Shown: piece after piece, positions 51,467 to 58,292 of the stretch
Layout of the letters: every line of letters begins with the position of its first letter
How positions within the stretch are numbered: position 1 is the stretch's first letter
NCBI GenBank assembly: GCA_910584725.1
Contig: CAJUBE010000022.1
Coordinates: forward strand, 1-58,292
Origin: an uncultured Lachnospiraceae bacterium
GTDB lineage: Bacteria > Bacillota > Clostridia > Lachnospirales > Lachnospiraceae
DNA length: 58,292 nucleotides
Reading direction: 5' to 3'
Notes under the pieces: generated by a model
The model's input: the letters and a program-made list of their open reading frames with translations, nothing else
Database searches by the model: none
Told to the model about the DNA's origin: nothing
Made by a program: the position numbers and the translations under genes

Positions 51467-52120
51467 TCAGTGCAAATCCAGCTTCGAAAAATCCAGCCAC
51501 AGATTCTCGAAAATCCCCGCTTTCACCTGGTTGGTAAAGGAGTAGAGCAAGGGCTTATTCCATGACTCGGCTACCAATGCGCAGGCGCCGTCTGTTGGTT
51601 GTACTGTGTCGCTGTGCGCAAAATCATACACGGTAACTGTTTCCTTTTCGGGATCCACAATCCAATATTCACGCACGCCCGTCTCGCAGTATAATTTGAC
51701 TTTCCTCTCACAATCCATCTTCACGCTGGAAGGCGACAAAATCTCAATCACCCAGTCCGGCGCGCCCAGACAGCCTTTTTCGTCAAGCTTTTCGTGGTTG
51801 CAGACTATGGAAATATCCGGTTCCACATAGTTGCGGTTGTCTTTTTTGATGCGCACCGCAAAAGGTGCGGCGTACACTTTACAGTTTCCTTTATTTTGAC
51901 GGATATAGGATTTGATTTCAAAAGACAATTCCATGACGATATCCTGATGAATCCGCAAAGGCGCGTCCATCCGAAACATCTCCCCATCAATCAGTTCCGC
52001 GCGTTCCCCTTCGGGTAGTGCCTCGATATCCGCGAGCGTATAGCCTTTTCCGCCTCTGATTTCCATAAACCGTTCCCTCGTTTCTGTTTTGTTCCATTCC
52101 CGTAGTTTTCTGACTTCCAT
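51467..52120 (-). CDS. Uma2-family (DUF820) nuclease-like protein
   Basis: 217 aa with the restriction-endonuclease-like Uma2 pattern: YTLADIEALPEGERAELIDG at the start, core PDISIVCNHEKLDEKGCLG, then PDWVIEILSPSS and VREYWIVDPEKETV. Asp and the E-x-L region would be metal ligands. Uma2 genes are abundant in cyanobacteria and scattered in Clostridia; the biological role is unknown. GGAGGAAAA precedes the start. Confidence 0.87.
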   Translation of the reverse strand: MEVRKLREWNKTETRERFMEIRGGKGYTLADIEALPEGERAELIDGEMFRMDAPLRIHQDIVMELSFEIKSYIRQNKGNCKVYAAPFAVRIKKDNRNYVEPDISIVCNHEKLDEKGCLGAPDWVIEILSPSSVKMDCERKVKLYCETGVREYWIVDPEKETVTVYDFAHSDTVQPTDGACALVAESWNKPLLYSFTNQVKAGIFENLWLDFSKLDLH

Positions 52121-52276
52121 AGTTTTCCTCCTGTGTGGCAGGAGAAATTCGGACAGTATCTGTTGGGAATCTCCTGCTCTTAAATTGTGTTGGTTGATTT
52201 AAAAGCATAGAAATTCTGAATCACAGACTGGAAACCGAAAATGGATCGGTTTGTTTGACTCCGCCATATAAAGGAT

Positions 52277-52411
52277 ATGTCGGATATTTGTTATCAAGAA
52301 AGATGTATGCTTTGTGACCATTGTAAGGGGCGGCATACGAAATGTCAAGAACAGAAAAATGTAATTGACTGTTATGTAAATCATAAATCTGCAAATGGTT
52401 CCCTCAAATAG
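52277..52411 (+). CDS. Possible small Cys-rich protein (44 aa)
   Basis: ATG at 52277 with AAAGGA just upstream; reads MSDICYQERCMLCDHCKGRH, then TKCQEQKNVIDCYVNHKSAN. Six Cys and two His suggest metal binding. It ends inside the duplicated leader of the surface gene. Could be real or chance; only the Cys spacing supports it. Confidence 0.35.
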   Translation: MSDICYQERCMLCDHCKGRHTKCQEQKNVIDCYVNHKSANGSLK

Positions 52412-52497
52412 ACAATCTGCACCAAACCGCTGGAAAAATCCCCCTTCCCGCCATATGATGTTTGTACAAATTGGCATACCATCGGCAGCAGGGAGGA
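52390..52497. repeat. Duplicated surface-gene leader, copy 2
   Basis: The copy directly upstream of the surface protein; see 51084-51190. It ends in the GGGAGGA ribosome site of that gene, so the copied unit includes translation signals. Confidence 0.8.
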
Positions 52498-52504
52498 ATC
52501 AGAG

Positions 52505-53617
52505 ATGAAAAAGAACGGATATGATATATTCAGAGAAGGGAAAAGCGTATCTCTCAGGAAAGAAACACGGAAGAAAAAGAAAGGTCTGCGCATACTGTCG
52601 GCGGGACTTACCATGTCCATGCTGCTTTCCGGCTGCGGACCGGCGTCCGTAGCGCCTGTTGCGGTTCAGGACGGCGTGGAACAGGTGGGGGCAGCCTTAC
52701 AGGAAGGCAATAACGCGGCGGGGCGCGCAGATACCGTGATCACGGGCTTCGGCAGTCTGTCGGAAGATGTGCGGGAGCAGACCGTTTTTCTCGGCACCAC
52801 GATAGAAGAACTGATCCTGCCTGACACGCTGGAGGCGTATGTGATGGGCAATGACGCCGGAAATGAAGGGGGGGGGGTAAAGCCTCCCGAAGATTCGGAA
52901 GACGACAAGGAAGGCGGGGATAAAGAGCCGGGAGCCGGCACCGGAGATGCCGGTAACCCGGACGACGGGAATGGTGGCACCGGAGATACCGAAAGCCCGG
53001 ATAACGGAGACGGCGGCACAGAGACACCGGGTGACGGAACCGGAGATGCCGAGAACCCGGATAACGGAGACGGCGGCACGAAGGAACCGGGCAGCGAGAC
53101 CGGAGATAACGGTAACCCGGATAACGGAGACGGCGGTACAGAGACACCGGACGGCGGAAATGGAGACAGCGGCAGTCCGGATAACGGGAACGGTAGCTCG
53201 GAGACACCGGGCGGCGGAAATGGTGACGCCGGGAATCCGGATGACGGTGACGGCGGCGCAGAGAACCCGGGCGGCGGAAACGAAGACAACGGCAGCCTGA
53301 ACGACGGAAACAGTGGAACAGAAGAGTCAGGCGGCGGAAACGAAGACAGTGGCAATACAGACGACGGGAACAGCAGCACAGAGACTTCGGACGACAATAA
53401 TGTCGTAGAGCCGGAAACACACAGCGACAGTGCGCCCGAGGAAGACGGCGGCACGGAAAAGACGGAGGAAACCGCGCGGGTACAGGACGATGCGCTTCAT
53501 GTACAGAGCGGTGTATTTGTCATGCCCGCCTACCTGTCGGAGCCTGCGGAACCGGCTACCCCCCAGACCTTGGAGAGAAAAGAAGAGCGCATTGTGATAA
53601 AAGGCGTCACATGGTAG
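52505..53617 (+). CDS. Large surface lipoprotein, 5' part up to in-frame TAG
   Basis: 370 aa before a TAG. A basic N-terminus (ETRKKKKGLRI) and hydrophobic core lead to a lipobox LLSGC, so it is a lipid-anchored, exported protein. Then a ~90-residue domain, a G10 tract coding EGGGVK, a Gly/Asp/Asn/Pro repeat region (about residues 135-300) of about 18-residue units, and a Thr/Glu-rich spacer. The reading frame continues without another stop after the TAG (see next entry), and the residues right after it (SEPAYVGSVEGIYIFTAVLP) clearly belong to the same protein. GGGAGGA lies upstream of the ATG. Confidence 0.85.
   Translation: MKKNGYDIFREGKSVSLRKETRKKKKGLRILSAGLTMSMLLSGCGPASVAPVAVQDGVEQVGAALQEGNNAAGRADTVITGFGSLSEDVREQTVFLGTTIEELILPDTLEAYVMGNDAGNEGGGVKPPEDSEDDKEGGDKEPGAGTGDAGNPDDGNGGTGDTESPDNGDGGTETPGDGTGDAENPDNGDGGTKEPGSETGDNGNPDNGDGGTETPDGGNGDSGSPDNGNGSSETPGGGNGDAGNPDDGDGGAENPGGGNEDNGSLNDGNSGTEESGGGNEDSGNTDDGNSSTETSDDNNVVEPETHSDSAPEEDGGTEKTEETARVQDDALHVQSGVFVMPAYLSEPAEPATPQTLERKEERIVIKGVTW
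52868..52877 (+). repeat. G10 homopolymer inside the surface gene
   Basis: Ten consecutive G read GAA GGG GGG GGG GTA. With nine G the next codon is TAA; with eleven a TAA follows about 17 codons later. A slip of one base either way would end translation, the classic layout of a phase-variable gene. Confidence 0.85.
52945..53400 (+). repeat. Tandem coding repeats of the surface protein
   Basis: Eight to nine degenerate units of about 54 bp, encoding G-D-x-G-N-P-D-x-G-x-G-G-T-E-x-P-type segments. Likely an extended, hydrophilic stalk; copy number is expected to vary between strains. Confidence 0.8.
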
Positions 53618-56600
53618 TCCGAGCCCGCCTATGTCGGCAGTGTGGAAGGGATATACATTTTTACCGCTGTCCTTCCCGACGGCTATGCGCTGGTGGAGGG
53701 GACAAGCCTGCCTCAGATCACGGTGACGGTGCAGGGAGAAGATCCCGTGGTGCAGGAACTGCTCGCGCGGATCGCGGCGCTGCCGGAGGCGGAAGCGTAC
53801 CTCGCGGAAGAGCCGGATGTGGAGGCGGAAGACGAGTACGAGGCGTGGATGGACGAGCTCTCCGCGTATGCGGAGGAAGCCCTTGCGATATGGGAGGCGT
53901 ATGAGGCGCTGACTGCAGCGCAGCAGGCGCGGATACCACAGGAGGCGCTTGCTAAGCTGACGGCATGGGTGGAGCTGGCGGAGCAGCTTGCGGAGAGCAG
54001 TCAGGTGATGGCGGCTGCGGATGAATGGACAGCGATTGAGGGTACTAGTCTTGAATGGCGGTTGGCAGGCAGCACGCTGACGATTCGAGGAAACGGGGCT
54101 ATGCCGGATTGGGATGCTTCTACTAGTAAAGCAGCACCATGGAGCAGCGAAAGGGAGTCTATAAAGACAATTATAATTGATAGCGGTGTGGAAAACATAG
54201 GTAACTATGCAATTGATCAATGTGGAAACTTAGAAAGCATAGAAATAGCAGACACTGTGAAAAGCATAGGCGGCAGTGCATTTCGGAGTTGCCGTTTATT
54301 GAAAAGCATAAAAATACCGGACGGTGTGACACAAATAAGCAGCACTACATTCTTTGGGTGTAATTCATTGGAAAGGATTGAAATACCGGATAGTGTGACG
54401 AGCATTGGTTCCATTGCCTTTTGCGGCTGCACATCATTGAAAAACATAGAAATACCGAAAGGTGTGACAAGCATAGGTGGCGATGTCTTTCGCAGTTGCA
54501 GTAGTTTATCAGGCGTGACGTTTAAAGAAGGAGGCAGTATACCAACGCTGGCTTCGGGTTGTTTCAACGACTGTTATTTTGTGAAAAAAAAGACGAAAGG
54601 CATTATAGTTCCATCGTGCAGCTATCTGAAAGCAGAAGGATGGGAGCCATATAAAGATTATGTAACTTTAACCGAACCGCACACGCTGGAGCATATACCT
54701 GAGAAACCGGCTACCGCCACGGAAGACGGCACGAAGGAGTACTGGAAGTGTTCTAAGTGTAATACGATGTTTTCCGATGTGGATGGAACTAAGATTATTA
54801 CGGAGCCGGTGATTATTCCGGCGACGACAGAAGTTACTTTGACAGTCGAGCTTCTCTTGAACGGTCAAGGATGGAGAAGACAGAACGTTACGGCAAAACG
54901 CTCGGATGTTGCGGATGAAGTTGTTGTGCTGAATGAAAATCCGGCAGGCTCGGGTGTTTATCAGGGGCAGATTATGAAAGGCGGAAAATATTTGCCCTGT
55001 TTGGATGGGAAGAATATTGGACGGTGGAACACAGGTACTGTTTCCGGTAACGTTTCATTTACATTTAACTATGTTACGGTAACCTACCATCGTCCTGATG
55101 GCGTGCAGGGAGAGGTGCCATCGGTAGAAAGCCCTTGTTTTTGTGGTATAAATGAATTGAAGTATGAGGTAGATACGACCCTGCCACTGACAAAACCGGG
55201 TTATGCCCAGATCGGATGGTCGCTGACCTCTGACGGTGATGAGGTCAATAAAGTAACACTGAACGATGGCAATGGAACCATAAGACAAGAATCCATCGAG
55301 CTGTACCCTGTCTTTGCCCCGGCGACCGTCACTATCAATGCCACAAACTGCACTCACAATGGTGCGACAGAGGTAGCTGCGAGCGGAGATTACACCGTTA
55401 CCTTCACGCCGAATAGCGGATATGACGTTCCGACAGGGGTGACAGTAAAGATTGGCAGTACGACGCTTGGGTCTGATAAGTATACCTATAACAGTGCGAC
55501 AGGCGAGCTGACAATTCCGAGAGAGAAGATTACAGGGAATGTCATCATTACCGTGACGGCTGGACAGCACGAACACGATCTGAGATATGAAGCAGATGCC
55601 CAAGGTAAGAGGATTAACCAGTCGTGCAGTAGATGCCGCCATTCCAGCAACGCAGGATTTACTCTCCAGAACGCTACCACTGTACCTTGTACTTATACCG
55701 GAAGCGAATTAAAGCCGTATATAATAACGAGATTAAGTAGCTGGTTGGGATCTTTACCCTCGATCAGCTATGAAAATAATGTCAATGTAGGAGAGGCAAC
55801 AGTGACTCTTTCGATTGGCGGGGAAAGCGTGAGTATAACATTCGAAATTGTGCCGAAGTCATTGGAGGACGCTTCGGTGACGGCTGCGCTGCTTTCCGAT
55901 TCGTACCAGTACACAGGGGAAGCCATTACACCTGAGGTGACGGTGAAGGACGGCGATAAGACATTAACGAAGGACAAAGATTATACGGTCGCCTATGCGG
56001 ATAATACAGCGGTCGGCACCGCTACGGTTACTGTGACGGGCAAGGGCAACTATACAGGTGAGCGTAAACTGACGTTTACCATACAGGATAAGGCGCCGGA
56101 GGTTTCAGTGGGTGATCTGAACTTATCGGGAGGAACCGTAACGCTGCCGTCCGACATCGAAGACAAGGTGCAAAAGGGCGAAGTGGAAATCTATGATTCC
56201 GAGGGGAATAAGATCATACTAAATGAGGACGGTTCCCTGCCCGTGGAACCGGGGACGACCATCAAGATCAAGTATCCCGGCAGCGACAAAGAGACGGAGA
56301 TCAAGATTCCGTCCAGACCCGCCGCGCCTGCTTCGCCGGATGAAGGAGCGATTGAAAGGGACGGTACGACGATAACGGTGCCAAAGCCGGATGATGGCAA
56401 GAAATATGAGTTTGTCCTTGTGGAAAAGGGAAAAGACCCCGACTGGAGTAAAGCCAATACCACAGGGGTGTTTACAGATACTGACCCGAACAAGGAATAT
56501 GATATTTATATGAGGGAAGCGGCGACGGAGAGCAGTTTTGCTTCTGAGCCCGTAAAGATAGAGATAGGGACGTCCGGGACGATTCCCACCCCTACCCCCG

Positions 56601-58292
56601 GCGGCGACGGGAAAGACGATCCCGGCAATAAAGTCGAAGCGGGAACGCCGACTGCGGACGGCAAAGAGGTAACTTACGAGGGAACCTGCACCGAAGGCTA
56701 CACCCCCGTCATCACGATAGGCGGTAAGACATATACCCCGGAGATCACATGGAACGGGGACGGGACGGGCACATGGACGGTCACTGTCCCTGCTCCCGCG
56801 GCGGGAGATAAGCCTGTAGTCAATTTTAATACCCGTACTCGTAAGGGACTCAGCATAGAACCGGATAAACTGAGTATTTATGCGGATGACAGTGCAAATG
56901 AAAGCGCGGAAAAATTGGCTGCATATCTGAGAGAAAACTGTGCCGTGAAGATAGTGTATGACAACGGGTCGAGCGACAACGTGACCAACGGGGCGGACTT
57001 TACAACACAGGGCAGTTTTGCGCCGAGGGGCGGGACATACAGCTATACCGTGGAGGCAGACGGAGAAACCCATACTGGGGCGGTCACTCTGACGGTAAGC
57101 TCATTGACCGCAACAGTCACCGCACCGCAGACTGTTACGAAGAACTGTAAGGCAGGCGGCTATACGGTAGCGGAGGTGAGTGGCTGGCTGCCGGAGAAGG
57201 TCACAGTCACCTACACGGGTGACGGTTATACGGCAAAGACGGAGAGCCGGGCGGTCACATGGGAGACAGCTTCCCTTGGCGCGAATTTCGGCGAAACGAC
57301 AGAAAGTAAAAAAATAGACGGCACCGTGACCCTGCCCGATTGGGCGACGGGAAGCGGCGCGGTAAGCATCGGGATCACGTTTGCGGACAAGACCGTGCTG
57401 ACGGACGGGCAGATGACGCTCTCTGTACCCGGCTGGACATACGGGGCGCAGACGGCACCCGCCCCGAAGGGGAGCGTTGCCGTGGCGGACACGGAACAGA
57501 AGTACACCTATCTGTACAGTGCGGACAACGGCGCAACATGGGTGGCGGCGGAGAATCTTCCGAAGTCTAAGAGCGGCAATATCATCCCCGGTGCCTATCT
57601 GGTGAAGATGACCTATACGGGTAAGAATTACATGGGTACGAAAACGGCATCCTTCACCGTGGCGAAGAAACCCCTCACCGCAGAGAAGGGGACCCTTGCG
57701 GTGGAGAACCGTAACTATGACGGAACCACGAATGCCACGCTGAAGACGGGCGGAAAACCTGCGCTTTCCGGCGTGGTCGGGAATGATGATGTGTCGCTTG
57801 GCGGGACGCTTAAGGCAGTGTTCACCGATAAGGGACCAAAGAAGGATATCCCCGTGACCGTGACAGGGTTTGCACTGACGGGTGGTGACGCCGGATATTA
57901 TCAGCTTGTGAACACGATGCTTACGTTAAAGGCAACCATCAGCAAGAAGGATAGCGGCAACAACGGTGGCGGTAACAACGGCAGCAATAACGGCAGCGGT
58001 AATAACAATGGGGAAAGTGGCACCGGCAACAATAACAATGGCGGCAGTAGCAGCGGCGGCAACAACGGTGGCAGCAATAACGGCAGCGGAAATAACAGTG
58101 GCGGAACTGGCAGCGGCAGCACAACCGGAAAAGACGGCACGTCTGCCGGGAAAGGCAATGGCAGCACAACCGGGAAAGACGGCACAACTGGCGGGAAAGG
58201 CAGCGGCGGCGCGACCGGGAAAGACGGTACGTCTGGTGGGAAAGGCAATGGCAGCACAACCGGGAAAGACGGCACAACTGGCGGGAAAGGCA
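53618..58292 (+). CDS. Large surface protein, 3' part (BspA-like, partial)
   Basis: Same frame as 52505-53617, open for over 1550 codons to the window end. In order: a short domain with ALPEAEAYLAEEPD helices; BspA-type leucine-rich repeats (about 54170-54530, units such as LKSIKIPDGVTQISSTTFFG); an HTLEHIPEKPATATEDG module; a beta-repeat module with KPGYAQIGWSL; a module with CTHNGATEVAASGDYTVTFT; several Ig-like modules; a YDG-type module (VENRNYDGTTNATLK, near 57705); then Gly/Asn/Ser and TTGKDG repeats. Probable adhesin or matrix-binding protein. If the TAG is real and not read through, this half has no clear start signal, so the gene would be a pseudogene. Confidence 0.82.
57947..58292 (+). 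repeat. Low-complexity Gly/Asn/Ser and GKDG tail repeats
   Basis: Short degenerate units (NNGGGNNGSNNGSG, then GSTTGKDGT-SAGKGN) continue past the window edge. Probably a flexible spacer before a cell-wall anchor that lies outside the window. Confidence 0.85.

Noticed and set aside
52666..53454. Minus-strand open frames rich in Pro/Ser over the surface-protein repeats
   Set aside because: Product of the GC-rich repeat on the coding strand; low complexity and no start signal.

Overview
The window looks like chromosome from a spore-forming member of the Clostridia, most like Lachnospiraceae. It carries the sporulation set ftsZ, spoIIGA, sigE and sigG, then ylmC/ymxH, nrdR, yqeG, aroE, aroK, aroQ and efp, with NADP-type glutamate dehydrogenase, Clostridia-type DUF5688 and SH3 proteins and a BspA-like surface protein. 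Assignments come from reading the sequence and protein motifs; no database search was run.

Layout. 1-5392 (+): ftsZ, spoIIGA, sigE and a response regulator with HD-GYP and GGDEF domains. 5477-34059 (all main genes on -): a siphophage-type tail locus. In transcription order it holds a small protein, a 910-residue RNA polymerase of the YonO/QDE-1/eukaryotic-RdRP type, an HU-like protein, a tail assembly-type protein, a tail tube-like protein, holin, GH24 endolysin, a rearranged tape-measure region, distal tail protein, tail-tip protein with an S74-type chaperone tail, a BppU-type fibre and two small proteins. I see no terminase, portal, capsid, head protease or integrase, so this resembles a headless F-type tailocin more than a prophage. 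34165-36257 (+): a divergent promoter, TTGACA-N17-TATACT, overlapped by two LexA-type boxes, drives a small sigma-like factor and a DUF262 protein. 36277-37056 (-): sigG with a sigma-G-like promoter.

The tape-measure region (12930-27696) is the strangest part. The main tape-measure ORF (2389 aa) is cut off from its N-terminal module. That module is present twice as a near-identical block of about 1.3 kb with its leader. Two further broken tape-measure fragments lie upstream. Each of the three fragments faces a small zinc-ribbon gene on the opposite strand with a private N-terminal half and a shared C-terminal half. This looks like a cassette archive pairing tape-measure variants with partner proteins. 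A HEPN/MNT toxin-antitoxin pair sits in the same region.

37249-47302 (+) is ordinary housekeeping sequence with a tRNA-Arg(CCG), two MITE-like repeats and a dispersed hairpin repeat. 47452-52411 is a scar zone: a tRNA-Val(GAC), a membrane-protein gene whose 3' end is replaced by an RloA/RloB-like defence pair, a chimeric remnant, a Uma2-type nuclease and a duplicated upstream region. 52505-58292 encodes a very large lipoprotein/surface protein. It has a G10 tract that could switch translation on and off, an in-frame TAG, leucine-rich repeats and a repetitive tail running off the window.

Working model (inference): DNA damage relieves LexA and produces the sigma-like factor and DUF262 protein. 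These switch on the divergent tail operon, whose large early gene encodes a single-subunit polymerase that may transcribe the rest.
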